In this document: in pieces, positions 34,698-45,145 of the stretch
Position numbering within the stretch: position 1 is the stretch's first letter
Layout: each line of letters starts with the position of its first letter
Assembly (NCBI GenBank): GCA_050485905.1
Contig: JBJHCH010000004.1
Location: 1 to 64,000, forward strand
Reading direction: 5' to 3'
Source of the DNA: JAWLCA01 sp050485905
GTDB lineage: Bacteria > Pseudomonadota > Alphaproteobacteria > Rhodobacterales > Rhodobacteraceae
DNA: 64,000 nucleotides
Notes under the pieces: generated by a model
What the model was told of the DNA's origin: nothing
What the model saw: only the letters and a program-made list of their open reading frames with translations
The model's database searches: none
Position numbers and translations under genes: made by a program

Positions 34698-35984
34698 ATG
34701 ACGGAACTTCTGATCGGGCAGGTGCTGGCCTATGCGGGCGACCCGTTTGCGGGTGGCACCGATACCGCCCGCCACGACACGCGCGGCGGCGTTCTGATCG
34801 ACGGCGGGCGGATCGTGGCGGTGGGCGCGGCCGACGACCTGCGCGCCGCCCATCCCCAGGCACAGGTGACGGATTACGGTCAGGGGCTGATTTCCGCCGG
34901 GTTCATCGATGCCCATGTGCATTATCCGCAAACCGCGATCATCGCCTCGTGGGGCAAGCGGCTGATCGACTGGCTGAACAGCTACACCTTCCCCGAGGAG
35001 ATGCGCTTTTCCGACCCCGCCTATGCGGCCGAGGTGGCGGAGCGGTATTTCGACCTGACGCTGGCGAACGGCACCACCACCGTCTGCAGCTACTGCACGA
35101 TCCATCCCGAAAGCGTCGATGCCTTCTTCAGCGCCGCACAGGCGCGCGGGCTGCGGGCGCTGGCGGGCAAGACCTGCATGGACCGCAACGCCCCTGAATC
35201 CTTGCGCGACACCGCCCAGACCGGGCATGACGACAGCGCCCGGCTGCTGGCGAAATGGCACGGGGTGGACCGGCTGTCCTATGTCATCACGCCGCGCTTC
35301 TCTCCGACCTCGACGCCGGAGCAACTGGAGGCGATGGGCGCGCTCTGGGCCGATCACCCCGACTGCCTGATGCAGACCCATCTCAGCGAGCAGCTGGACG
35401 AGATCGCCTGGGTCAAGTCGCTCTTCCCCGAGGCGCGGGATTACCTGGACACCTACGAACGTTTCGGCCTGCTGGGCGGCAACGGGCTTTACGGCCATGC
35501 GATCCATCTGGAGCAGCGCGAAAAGGACCGGCTGTTGGAGGTGGACGCGGCGCTGGTGCATTGTCCGACCTCCAACACCTTCATCGGGTCGGGGCTTTTC
35601 GACATGGCGGGCCTGCGCGCCGCCGGGCAGCGGGTGGGGCTGGCCACCGATACCGGGGGCGGGTCGTCGTTTTCGATGCTGCGGACGATGGCGGCGGCCT
35701 ATGAGGTCGGGCAATTGAACGGCACCCCGCTGCATCCGGCGCAGCTTTGGTGGCTGGCGACGCAAGGGTCGGCGCGGGCGCTCAGGATCGACGATCAGGT
35801 CGGCAATATCGCGCCGGGGATGGAGGCGGATCTGGTGGTGATCGACCTCGCCTCGACCCCCGCCATCGAGCAGCGGGCGGCGCGGGCGGGTGATCTGTGG
35901 GAGGCGCTGTTTCCGACGATCATGATGGGCGACGACCGGGCGATCCGGGCGGTTTACGCGAATGGGCGGCGGATCAGGGGCTAG
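34698..35984 (+). CDS. guaD: Guanine deaminase
   Basis: A 428-residue amidohydrolase converting guanine to xanthine in purine salvage and catabolism. Zinc ligands are in GFIDAHVHYPQ (about 68-78), QTHLSEQLDE and GLYGHAIHLE, and the second-shell aspartate is in LATDTGGGSSFSMLRTM. CPTSNTFIGSG and the C-terminal GNIAPGMEADLVVIDL fit the guanine deaminase subgroup. GGAGCGGCG precedes the ATG. The stop is followed after 3 bp by the palindrome of repeat element copy B. It is divergent from mgtE. Confidence 0.93.
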   Translation: MTELLIGQVLAYAGDPFAGGTDTARHDTRGGVLIDGGRIVAVGAADDLRAAHPQAQVTDYGQGLISAGFIDAHVHYPQTAIIASWGKRLIDWLNSYTFPEEMRFSDPAYAAEVAERYFDLTLANGTTTVCSYCTIHPESVDAFFSAAQARGLRALAGKTCMDRNAPESLRDTAQTGHDDSARLLAKWHGVDRLSYVITPRFSPTSTPEQLEAMGALWADHPDCLMQTHLSEQLDEIAWVKSLFPEARDYLDTYERFGLLGGNGLYGHAIHLEQREKDRLLEVDAALVHCPTSNTFIGSGLFDMAGLRAAGQRVGLATDTGGGSSFSMLRTMAAAYEVGQLNGTPLHPAQLWWLATQGSARALRIDDQVGNIAPGMEADLVVIDLASTPAIEQRAARAGDLWEALFPTIMMGDDRAIRAVYANGRRIRG

Positions 35985-35987
35985 CGG

Positions 35988-36062
35988 CTGCTCACGCGTG
36001 AGCAGATTCTCAAGCCATTGATTTCACGCGCTATTCGATTTTTTGTTTACTGAATGGAAACC
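35988..36062 (+). repeat. Convergent-junction element, copy B
   Basis: Copy B follows the guaD stop by 3 bp. It opens with the palindrome CTGCTCACGCGTGAGCAG (35988-36005). Then come TCAA-N4-TTGA (36010-36021), a CGATTTTTTG tract and GTTTA (36045-36049, read as TAAAC on the other strand). The GGTT that ends the element on the minus strand is present, but the distal TTAA half-site is degenerate here. Palindrome centre to TAAAC spacing is 52.5 bp, identical to copies C and D. Confidence 0.88.
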
Positions 36063-36086
36063 TTTGCCGCCAGATGGGCAAAGGTT
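36059..36086. terminator. Hairpin between the two back-to-back elements
   Basis: AACCTTTGCC (36059-36068) and GGCAAAGGTT (36077-36086) form a perfect 10-bp stem with an 8-base loop, exactly between element copies B and C. No long T-run follows directly. It may act as a bidirectional transcription barrier between convergent guaD and the YdcZ gene. Confidence 0.5.
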
Positions 36087-36156
36087 AAGTGCAGGTAAAC
36101 AGAAAATCGAAAGTGACGCCTTTTCAATAGCTTGACTTTTTGTGCACGCGTGCACA
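36083..36156 (-). repeat. Convergent-junction element, copy C
   Basis: Copy C belongs to the minus-strand gene ending at 36169. Its palindrome TGTGCACGCGTGCACA (36141-36156) starts 12 bp after that stop. Farther from the gene come TCAA-N4-TTGA, an AGAAAATCG tract and TTAA-N7-TAAAC (36085-36100). Only the central ACGCGT of the palindrome is shared with copy B, yet position and symmetry are the same. Confidence 0.88.
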
Positions 36157-36168
36157 GCCCCCGAAGGC

Positions 36169-36618
36169 TCAGACCTTCTGGGTCAGCAGCACCCCCAGCG
36201 CCATCAGCCCGATCCCGCCCGCACGGGACAGGCTCAAGGGCTTCTGGATCGCCCCGAACAGCCCGAAATGGTCGATGATCGCGGCCGACAGAAGCTGCCC
36301 CAGCAGGACGAAAAAGATGGCATTCCCGACCCCGAACCTCGGCGCGACCCAGGTGATCGACAACACATAGAACGCCACCAGCAGCCCCGCCAGAAACAGA
36401 TGCTTCGGCTGCCCCGGCACCTGAGCCAGCGCCCCCGCCCCGTTCGTCACCGCCAGCGTCGCCAGCGCCGCCAGAAACGCCACCACGAACAGCACCGCCC
36501 CGGCCGCCGCAGGCGACCCGATCCGCCCGCCCAACTGGGCGTTCAGCGCCGCAAGGATCGGGATGCCCACCCCTGCGGCCAGCATCACCAGCGCGTAGCG
36601 CAGCGTTTCGGGGGCCAT
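36169..36618 (-). CDS. YdcZ-type DMT family membrane protein (DUF606)
   Basis: A 149-residue protein with about five transmembrane helices. The N-terminal VGIPILAALNAQLGGRIGSPAAAGAVLFVVAF and C-terminal FFVLLGQLLSAAIIDHFGLFG are typical of the DUF606/YdcZ family, a half-size branch of the drug/metabolite transporter superfamily. Such proteins usually act as dimers; the substrate is unknown. The gene is 68 bp downstream of the mutase gene on the same strand, and its stop lies 12 bp before the palindrome of element copy C. Confidence 0.85.
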   Translation of the reverse strand: MAPETLRYALVMLAAGVGIPILAALNAQLGGRIGSPAAAGAVLFVVAFLAALATLAVTNGAGALAQVPGQPKHLFLAGLLVAFYVLSITWVAPRFGVGNAIFFVLLGQLLSAAIIDHFGLFGAIQKPLSLSRAGGIGLMALGVLLTQKV

Positions 36619-36686
36619 GATCGTCTCCGTCCGGTCAGGTGCCGCCGGGGGCCTCCCCTCCCCCGGCGGCGGCGGGGCACAGCGGC

Positions 36687-38819
36687 TCAGGCCGCCCGCG
36701 CCTCGCGGATCAATTTCAGGATGCCGCGCGCGGCATCGGGGATGTTGGTGCCGGGGCCGAAGATCGCCTTTACCCCGGCATCATAGAGGAACTGATAATC
36801 CTGCTGCGGGATCACCCCGCCGCAGATCACAAGGATCTCGCCCGCGCCCGCATCCCGCAACGCCGCGACCAGCTTTGGCGCCAGCGTCTTGTGCCCCGCC
36901 GCCTGGCTGGAAATGCCGATCACATGCACGTCGTTGTCGATGGCATCCTGCGCGGCCTCTTCCGGCGTCTGGAACAGAGGCCCGACATCGACATCAAAGC
37001 CGATGTCGGCGAATGCCGTGGCGATGACCTTGGCACCCCGGTCGTGGCCGTCCTGCCCCATCTTCACAACCAGCATCCGCGGGCGGCGGCCCTCTTCCTC
37101 GGCAAAGCCCTCGACATCCTTCTGGATCGCGGCGAAGTCATCATCACCTTCATAGGCCGCGCCATAGACGCCGGCCAGCGTCTTCACCTCGGCCCGGTGG
37201 CGGCCGAACACCTTTTCCATCGCCATGCTGATCTCTCCCACCGATGCCCGCGCCCGCGCCGCCTCGACCGCCGCTTCCAGAATATTGCCGCCCTCGGCCG
37301 CGCGGCGTTCCAGTTCCGCCAGCGCGGCGTCGCAGGCCGCCTGATCGCGGGTGGCGCGGATCTTCTCCAGCTTGGCGATCTGGCTGTCGCGCACCTTCAT
37401 GTTGTCGATCGACAGCACGTCGATCGGATCCTCGCGCTCCTTGCGATACTTGTTCACGCCGACGATGACCTCTTCGCCCCGGTCGATCATCGCCTGCCGC
37501 CGGGCGGCGGTTTCCTCGATCCTCAGCTTCGGCATGCCGGTGGCGACGGCCTTGGTCATGCCGCCCATCTCCTCGACTTCCTCGATCAGCGCCCATGCCT
37601 TTTCGGCCAGCTCAGCCGTCAGGCTTTCGACGTAGTAGCTGCCGGCGAGCGGATCGACGACATGGGTGATGCCCGTCTCCTCTTGCAGGATAAGCTGGGT
37701 GTTCCGCGCGATCCGGGCGGAAAACTCGGTCGGCAGGGCCATCGCCTCGTCAAAGCTGTTGGTGTGGAGCGACTGCGTGCCGCCCAGCACCGCCGCCAAG
37801 GCCTCGTAGGCGGTGCGGATGACGTTGTTGTAGGGATCCTGCTCCTGCAGGCTGACGCCCGAGGTCTGGCAATGGGTGCGCAGCATCAGACTGCCGGGCT
37901 TCTTTGCGCCGAATTCGGTCATGATCCGGTGCCAGAGAAGCCGCGCCGCGCGCAGCTTCGCCGCCTCCATGAACACGTTCATGCCGATGGCGAAGAAGAA
38001 CGACAGCCGCCCGGCAAAGGCATCCACATCCATGCCGCGCGCGATGGCGGTGCGCACATATTCGCGCCCGTCGGCCAGGGTGAAGCCAAGCTCCTGCACC
38101 AGGTTCGCGCCGGCCTCCTGCATGTGATAGCCGGAGATCGAGATGGAGTTGAACTTCGGCATCTCGGTGGCGGTGTATTCGATGATGTCGGCCACGATCC
38201 GCATCGAGGGTTCGGGCGGAAAGATGTAGGTGTTCCGCACCATGAATTCCTTCAGGATGTCGTTCTGAATCGTGCCCGAGAGTTTCGCGCGCGAAACACC
38301 CTGTTCCTCTCCCGCGACGATGAAGCTGGCCAGCACCGGGATCACCGCGCCGTTCATGGTCATGGAAACCGAGACCTGATCGAGCGGGATGCCGTCGAAC
38401 AGGATCTTCATATCCTCGACCGAGTCGATGGCGACGCCGGCCTTGCCCACGTCGCCCTCTACCCGCGGATGATCGCTGTCATAGCCGCGGTGGGTGGCAA
38501 GGTCGAAGGCGACCGAGACGCCCTGCTGGCCGGCTGCCAGCGCCTTGCGGTAGAAGTCGTTGGATTCCTCCGCCGTGGAGAAGCCGGCATATTGCCGGAT
38601 CGTCCAGGGCCGGCCGGCATACATCGTCGCGCGGGGTCCGCGCACGAACGGCGCGATGCCGGGCAGGCTGTCCAGATGGGTCAGCCCGGTCAGGTCATCG
38701 GCGGTGTAAAGCGGGCGGACGGCAATGCCTTCCAGCGTGTTCCAGGTCAGGTCCGCAGGGTCGGCACCACGCAATTCCTTGCGCGCCAGATCGGCCCAGA
38801 TTTCGCGCTTTTCGGTCAT
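36687..38819 (-). CDS. Methylmalonyl-CoA mutase
   Basis: A 710-residue adenosylcobalamin-dependent mutase that isomerises (R)-methylmalonyl-CoA to succinyl-CoA, the last step of propionyl-CoA assimilation. The substrate TIM barrel covers about residues 40-540 ([62 protein letters not shown]). The C-terminal B12 domain has the cobalt-ligand motif DGHDRG (about 590-595). It is a complete single-chain enzyme. pccA lies nearby on the same strand, separated by the opposite-strand DUF4174 gene. Confidence 0.96.
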   Translation of the reverse strand: MTEKREIWADLARKELRGADPADLTWNTLEGIAVRPLYTADDLTGLTHLDSLPGIAPFVRGPRATMYAGRPWTIRQYAGFSTAEESNDFYRKALAAGQQGVSVAFDLATHRGYDSDHPRVEGDVGKAGVAIDSVEDMKILFDGIPLDQVSVSMTMNGAVIPVLASFIVAGEEQGVSRAKLSGTIQNDILKEFMVRNTYIFPPEPSMRIVADIIEYTATEMPKFNSISISGYHMQEAGANLVQELGFTLADGREYVRTAIARGMDVDAFAGRLSFFFAIGMNVFMEAAKLRAARLLWHRIMTEFGAKKPGSLMLRTHCQTSGVSLQEQDPYNNVIRTAYEALAAVLGGTQSLHTNSFDEAMALPTEFSARIARNTQLILQEETGITHVVDPLAGSYYVESLTAELAEKAWALIEEVEEMGGMTKAVATGMPKLRIEETAARRQAMIDRGEEVIVGVNKYRKEREDPIDVLSIDNMKVRDSQIAKLEKIRATRDQAACDAALAELERRAAEGGNILEAAVEAARARASVGEISMAMEKVFGRHRAEVKTLAGVYGAAYEGDDDFAAIQKDVEGFAEEEGRRPRMLVVKMGQDGHDRGAKVIATAFADIGFDVDVGPLFQTPEEAAQDAIDNDVHVIGISSQAAGHKTLAPKLVAALRDAGAGEILVICGGVIPQQDYQFLYDAGVKAIFGPGTNIPDAARGILKLIREARAA

Positions 38820-38930
38820 CGCCGCAGCCCCCCCTTGCCGTGGCCGCAGGTGCGCGCGCGCACGACAGCGTGAAATTCCCCCTGTGTATTCCGGCGCGAA
38901 CCGCCTATATCAACGACAACAGGAGGACGC

Positions 38931-39431
38931 ATGAAGTCGGTCTTTACGCTTGTATTGGCGGCGTTTCTGCCCGCAACCGCCCTTGCGACAGAGGCCGCAG
39001 AACAGCCCGTCGCGATGGAAGAGGTGATCGTCGAACCCGACGCCGAAGAGCCCGAGGGCTTCTTTGCATACAACGCCGTGGACATCGATCTGGCCGATTT
39101 CCTGTGGGAGCGGCGGGTGATCGTGGTGTTTTCCGACACCCCGGCAGACCCGCAGTTCAACCAGCAGATGCGCATTCTGGAACAGGGGTATGACGAGTTG
39201 CTGGCTCGCGACGCGGTGATCGTGGTCGATACCGACCCGGCCGCCCGGTCGCAGCCGCGACAGCGCCTGCGGCCGCGGGGATTCAGCCTGGTCTTCGTGG
39301 ACAAGGACGGCGACGTGAAGCAGCGCAAGCCGAACCCCTGGTCGATCCGCGAGTTGAGCCACGCCATCGACCGCACGCCGCTGCGCCGGCAGGAGATGCT
39401 GGAGCAGCTGCCGGGGCGGACGTCGAACTGA
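38931..39431 (+). CDS. DUF4174 domain periplasmic protein
   Basis: A 166-residue exported protein. It has a Sec signal peptide (MKSVFTLVLAAFLPATALA, cleavage near residue 19), an acidic linker and a DUF4174 domain (about 55-160) with LADFLWERRVIVVFSDTPADPQFNQQM, a thioredoxin-like strand pattern without CXXC, and FSLVFVDKDGDVKQRKP. The function of the family is unknown. A clean AGGAGGA site precedes the ATG. It is inserted on the opposite strand between pccA and the mutase gene, and its stop is 10 bp from the pccA stop. Confidence 0.85.
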   Translation: MKSVFTLVLAAFLPATALATEAAEQPVAMEEVIVEPDAEEPEGFFAYNAVDIDLADFLWERRVIVVFSDTPADPQFNQQMRILEQGYDELLARDAVIVVDTDPAARSQPRQRLRPRGFSLVFVDKDGDVKQRKPNPWSIRELSHAIDRTPLRRQEMLEQLPGRTSN

Positions 39432-39441
39432 AGGCGGCCGG

Positions 39442-41442
<2,001 letters not shown>

Positions 41443-41478
41443 TCCGGCCCCCTGCGATGCCGGTCAGCGCACGGCATG

Positions 41479-41510
41479 AAAAACGCCGCGAGGGGCAAGC
41501 CCCCGCGGCG
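41479..41510 (-). terminator. Intrinsic terminator between the small lipoprotein gene and pccA
   Basis: On the minus strand a GC stem closes a 4-base CTTG loop, with GGGG pairing with CCCC and CGCCGCG pairing with CGCGGCG, interrupted by one bulged base. It is followed directly by TTTTT (41483-41479). This is a textbook Rho-independent terminator placed after the 41563-41766 gene and just before the pccA start at 41442. Confidence 0.8.
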
Positions 41511-41562
41511 CACATCAGAGTATGTCTCAGGTATCAGGCCGGAAGCCCGGCCCCTGCAGCGA

Positions 41563-41766
41563 TCAGCGGCAGCGGTGCGGATACATCTGGCAGAAGGCGA
41601 CGTTGCCGCCGGCACCGATGACAGCGCCGGTGATCGGATCGCCGTCGGTGACCACCGCGACGCCGGCGCCTGCCGCGCCACCAAAGACCGCCTGTTCGCC
41701 CAGCGTGTTTCCGCAGGCAGCGACCCCGAGAACCAGCCCGAAGGCCAAAATCCATTTCTTCTGCAT
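41563..41766 (-). CDS. Small lipoprotein with glycine-zipper-like region
   Basis: A 67-residue predicted lipoprotein: MQKKWILAFGLVLGVAACG gives a lipobox with lipidated Cys18. The middle FGGAAGAGVAVVTDGDPITG is glycine/alanine rich and could form a membrane-inserting helix pair. The C-terminus has a second and third cysteine (CQMYPHRC). CAGGAGACG precedes the ATG. It belongs to the string of small genes between pccB and pccA and is followed by an intrinsic terminator. The function is unknown. Confidence 0.75.
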   Translation of the reverse strand: MQKKWILAFGLVLGVAACGNTLGEQAVFGGAAGAGVAVVTDGDPITGAVIGAGGNVAFCQMYPHRCR

Positions 41767-41875
41767 CGCTCAACGTCTCCTGTGTTGTTTGATCCAAATC
41801 CTATGCGACGAAGACTGCCCAAGAAAGACAAACCTGCGTCAGACAATGGCATAACGCGGTTCTCCGCCGAAAGTT

Positions 41876-42259
41876 TCATTCGTCATCGCCTTTTTCTTCG
41901 AATTCTGAATCGAACTCGTCGAAAGCCTCGGGGAATGAGGCGCGGGCGCGGCGTTCGTCGATACGCAGCAGAGCCTCGTAATCCTCGGGGTCAAAGGGCT
42001 GCTGGGCCGCCACCACCTCGCGGCCGAACAGCCACGACAGGCGCCCGGCATCCAGATTGCCGCGCTCGAACGGATCGGGGCCGAAATGCTGCCAGAGCGC
42101 GGCCATGAAGGCCGTGTCCACCGCGCGATCCACCTTCTTGCGATCCGCATAGCGTTCGCGAGCGATCAGCTTGGTCGCGCCGTCCTTGTTGGCACGGCGG
42201 ATGGTGAACTGGAAATCGGTTCCGGGGTAACGCCCCGGAAAACCGCGGTGTTTCAGCAT
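41876..42259 (-). CDS. Conserved hypothetical protein in the pcc cluster
   Basis: A 127-residue soluble protein with no recognised domain. The sequence FQFTIRRANKDGATKLIARERYADRKKVDRAVDTAFMAALWQHFGPDPFERGN is basic, while the C-terminus is strongly acidic (DEFDSEFEEKGDDE). There is no signal peptide. It lies between pccB and pccA on the same strand, where two small lipoprotein genes flank it. Codon use and the absence of a better frame support it as real. The ribosome site is weak. Confidence 0.65.
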   Translation of the reverse strand: MLKHRGFPGRYPGTDFQFTIRRANKDGATKLIARERYADRKKVDRAVDTAFMAALWQHFGPDPFERGNLDAGRLSWLFGREVVAAQQPFDPEDYEALLRIDERRARASFPEAFDEFDSEFEEKGDDE

Positions 42260-42334
42260 GGCTGCACCCCGCGGACAGTGATCGCTTGGCGGAGGCCCGC
42301 ACCGGGCCGGCCCCCGCCGGGGCGCGGCTGCGCC

Positions 42335-42463
42335 TTACATCTTGCCCTGGTAGACCGGCTCGGCCGGAACCGGGGCGACATAGACCGGCTCTGGCTTGGG
42401 CGCGCAGGCTGCGGCAAAGGCCACGAGGCAGAATGCGACGATGGTTTTCTTGGTATTGGACAT
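42335..42463 (-). CDS. 42-residue small lipoprotein
   Basis: This short gene encodes 42 residues. A lysine-containing start MSNTKKT leads to a hydrophobic stretch and the lipobox AFAAAC (Cys20). A mature tail of about 22 residues follows, dominated by two PEPVY/AEPVY repeats and ending QGKM. AGGAG sits 7 bp before the ATG and the stop is TAA. The organisation (basic n-region, h-region, lipobox, proline-valine-tyrosine tail) makes chance occurrence unlikely. It lies in the pccB-pccA interval; the function is unknown. Confidence 0.7.
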   Translation of the reverse strand: MSNTKKTIVAFCLVAFAAACAPKPEPVYVAPVPAEPVYQGKM

Positions 42464-42629
42464 GCTCGACTCCTGTAGCTTCGATAGCTTCGTTTCGTTC
42501 GGCTGCGCCGTGACGGGGCATCGCCCGGCAGGGCCACCCGATTAAGGGATGCGCCATCACAGCCGAACAAACAAGTGTGTTCGTTGCCGCGGGCGATCAT
42601 CCGCCGGTTGCGCGGGCGTGGCTGCAACA

Positions 42630-43016
42630 TCAGAAATCCTCGCTGAAGCACAGGCCATCCTCGACCCGGTAGGCTTCGAACATCTGTTCCAGTTCGGGAT
42701 CGAAGTCGCCGAATTCCGACTCGCGGTCCGCCAGCGAAACGATGACCAGATCCGGCGCGCGGCCGTCACGCTCCACCTCGGGCACCGCGACCTGAAGGCA
42801 CAGGGCGTCAAGATCACTCAGCACATGCTCGTAGGCCATGCCCGCCAGCCCCGGCGCGACAAAGCGGAACCGCGCCCACAGCGTATCGACCTCCTCGCCC
42901 TCCTGCCACAGCACCTCTTGCAGCGCGACCTCGTTGCCCGACGGCACAAGGATGCGCGACGCCACCGCAGGACCGGCGATGCCAAGCGAGATGAGGAGGA
43001 TCAGCGCGCGCATCAT
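42630..43016 (-). CDS. Exported hypothetical protein, DUF6497-like
   Basis: A 128-residue protein with a signal peptide ([20 protein letters not shown], cleavage near residue 20). A compact domain follows with VLWQEGEEVDTLWARFRFVAPGLAG, a cysteine at LDALCLQVA and an acidic C-terminus (VEDGLCFSEDF). The two cysteines could form a disulfide in the periplasm. It resembles a Rhodobacteraceae family labelled DUF6497, but I assign that only tentatively. The ATG at 43016 shares a base with the pccB stop (TGATG), so it is translated with pccB; ATG 43013 is equally possible. Confidence 0.65.
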   Translation of the reverse strand: MMRALILLISLGIAGPAVASRILVPSGNEVALQEVLWQEGEEVDTLWARFRFVAPGLAGMAYEHVLSDLDALCLQVAVPEVERDGRAPDLVIVSLADRESEFGDFDPELEQMFEAYRVEDGLCFSEDF

Positions 43017-44548
43017 CACAGCGGGATGTTGTCGTGCTTCTTCCACGGGTTCGTCTGCCGCTTGCTGCGCAGCGACGCGAACGCGCGGCAGACCCGGCGC
43101 CGGGTCGAATGGGGCATGATCACCTCGTCTATGAAGCCCTTTTCGGCGGCGACGAAGGGATTGGCAAAGCGATCCTCGTAATCCTTGGTGCGCGCCGCGA
43201 TCTTTTCCGGCTCGCCCAATTCGCTGCGATAAAGGATCTCCACCGCGCCCTTGGCCCCCATCACCGCGATCTCGGCGGTGGGCCAGGCATAGTTGAAATC
43301 GCCGCGCAGATGCTTGGAACTCATCACGTCATAGGCACCGCCATAGGCCTTGCGGGTGATCACCGTCACCTTGGGCACCGTCGCTTCGCCATAGGCGAAC
43401 AGAAGTTTCGCGCCGTGCTTGATGACGCCACCATATTCCTGCCCGGTCCCCGGCAGGAAGCCCGGCACATCGACAAAGGTCAGGATCGGAATTTCGAAGG
43501 CGTCGCAGAACCGCACGAAGCGCGCGGCCTTGCGGCTGGCGTCGATATCGAGGCATCCGGCCAGCACCATCGGCTGGTTCGCCACCACGCCCACGGTCGA
43601 TCCCTCCAGCCGGATGAAGCCGGTGATGATGTTCTTGGCGAAGTCTTCCTGGATCTCGTAGAAATCGCCCTCGTCCGCCACCTTCTGGATCAGCTCCTTC
43701 ATGTCGTAGGGCTGGTTCGGGTTTTCGGGGATCAGCGTATCGAGGCTCGGCTCCAGCCGTGCGGGATCGTCGAAGAACGGCCGCAGCGGGGGTTTCTCGC
43801 GGTTCGACCGGGGCAGAAAGTCGATCAGCCTCCGCACCTCGGTCAGCGACTCGACATCGTTTTCAAACGCCGCATCGGCGACCGAGGATTTGCGGGTATG
43901 CGTGCTGGCACCGCCCAGTTCCTCGGCCGTGACCACCTCGTTCGTCACGGTCTTCACCACGTCGGGGCCGGTGACGAACATGTAGGACGTGTCCTTCACC
44001 ATGAAGATGAAATCGGTCATCGCCGGGGAATAGACCGCGCCGCCCGCACATGGCCCCATGATGACGCTGATCTGCGGCACCACGCCCGATGCCAGGATGT
44101 TGCGCTGGAACACCTCGCCGTAGGCGGCAAGGCTGGCGACACCCTCCTGTATCCGCGCGCCGCCGCTGTCGTTCAGCCCGATGACCGGCGCGCCGTTCTG
44201 GATCGCCATATCCATGATCTTGCAGATCTTCTGGCCATGCGTCTCGCTGACGGAACCGCCCATGACGGTGAAGTCCTGGGAAAAGACATAGACCATGCGG
44301 CCGTTGACCGTGCCCCAGCCGGTCACCACGCCGTCGCCATAGGGCCGGTCGTCCTGCATCCCGAAATCGGTGCAGCGGTGGGCGACGAACATGTCGAATT
44401 CCTCGAAACTGCCCTCGTCCAGCAGCAGTTCGATCCGCTCGCGCGCGGTCAGCTTGCCCTTGGCGTGCTGCGCCGCCACCCGGCGCTCGCCGCCGCCAGC
44501 GCGCGCATTGGCGCGGCGATGTTCAAGCTCCTGCAGGATTGCCGTCAT
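43016..44548 (-). CDS. pccB: Propionyl-CoA carboxylase beta (carboxyltransferase) subunit
   Basis: A 510-residue carboxyltransferase. The crotonase-fold halves contain [56 protein letters not shown] (first oxyanion hole) and [18 protein letters not shown] with [21 protein letters not shown] second-half motifs. The start at 44548 has a GGAGGGGCGGA site; the frame extends upstream but without conservation. TTTGCAAA at 44617-44624 upstream is a likely PccR target, so transcription should rise on propionate or acetate. Four small genes follow before pccA. Confidence 0.96.
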   Translation of the reverse strand: MTAILQELEHRRANARAGGGERRVAAQHAKGKLTARERIELLLDEGSFEEFDMFVAHRCTDFGMQDDRPYGDGVVTGWGTVNGRMVYVFSQDFTVMGGSVSETHGQKICKIMDMAIQNGAPVIGLNDSGGARIQEGVASLAAYGEVFQRNILASGVVPQISVIMGPCAGGAVYSPAMTDFIFMVKDTSYMFVTGPDVVKTVTNEVVTAEELGGASTHTRKSSVADAAFENDVESLTEVRRLIDFLPRSNREKPPLRPFFDDPARLEPSLDTLIPENPNQPYDMKELIQKVADEGDFYEIQEDFAKNIITGFIRLEGSTVGVVANQPMVLAGCLDIDASRKAARFVRFCDAFEIPILTFVDVPGFLPGTGQEYGGVIKHGAKLLFAYGEATVPKVTVITRKAYGGAYDVMSSKHLRGDFNYAWPTAEIAVMGAKGAVEILYRSELGEPEKIAARTKDYEDRFANPFVAAEKGFIDEVIMPHSTRRRVCRAFASLRSKRQTNPWKKHDNIPL

Positions 44549-44616
44549 TCCGCCCCTCCCCCGAGTTGCGGCACCATAGCCGCCGGGCCGCGCGGGAAAA
44601 AGCGGTTTTCGGGATA

Positions 44617-44657
44617 TTTGCAAACCTTTAGCAGAGCCGTTTTGGCAAATTGCGAAA
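44617..44657 (-). promoter_or_regulatory. Candidate PccR operator upstream of pccB
   Basis: A perfect TTTGCAAA (44617-44624) lies 69 bp upstream of the pccB start. A weaker pair, TTTGGCAAA (44641-44649) and TTGCGAAA (44650-44657), lies farther upstream. In Rhodobacter sphaeroides PccR acts through TTTGCAAA-N4-TTTGCAAA at pccB. Here only one half is perfect, so the exact geometry differs. The pccR gene in this window has the same core upstream. Confidence 0.65.
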
Positions 44658-44744
44658 TAGGCAATCCCTGCCTGTCCGGCTCTGGCAGCGGTGACGGGAT
44701 CAGCCTATATGCGCGCGATTGTCCCACGCAGATCAAGGCGCCCC

Positions 44745-45119
44745 ATGCCGTCCTTCCCGCTTTCCCTGCCGCCCATCCCGGTGCCGGTACTGACCATCGG
44801 ATTGCTTGTCGCGTCCAACATCTTCATGACCTTCGCCTGGTATGGGCATCTGAAATACAAGACCGCGCCGCTGGTCACGGTGATCCTGATAAGCTGGGGC
44901 ATCGCCTTCTTCGAGTATGTCCTGCAGGTGCCCGCCAACCGCATCGGGCACGGGCATTTCTCGGCCGCCGAACTGAAGACGATACAAGAGGTCATCACCC
45001 TGACCGTCTTTGCCATCTTCTCGGTCTGGTTCCTGAAGGAACCTCTGCACTGGAACCACGCCATTGGCTTTGGCTTCATCGCACTTGGCGCCTTCTTCAT
45101 CTTTCACAAATGGGCCTGA
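44745..45119 (+). CDS. DUF486 (DMT-like) membrane protein
   Basis: A 124-residue membrane protein with four predicted helices and the DUF486 signature ASNIFMTFAWYGHLKY (about 24-39), SWGIAFFEYVLQVPANRIGH, and the end FGFIALGAFFIFHKW. DUF486 proteins belong to the small drug/metabolite transporter-like group; the substrate is unknown. The start at 44745 gives the usual family length; ATG 44709 in frame would add 12 basic residues. It is divergent from pccB and 26 bp ahead of an MFS gene. Confidence 0.83.
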   Translation: MPSFPLSLPPIPVPVLTIGLLVASNIFMTFAWYGHLKYKTAPLVTVILISWGIAFFEYVLQVPANRIGHGHFSAAELKTIQEVITLTVFAIFSVWFLKEPLHWNHAIGFGFIALGAFFIFHKWA

Positions 45120-45145
45120 CGCCGCATTGCTGCACATGTTAGCGA

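Noticed and set aside
34560..35765. N-terminal extension of mgtE through the guaD region
   Set aside because: The open frame continues upstream but runs antisense to guaD and has no MgtE similarity; the ATG at 34559 with its ribosome site fits the family start.
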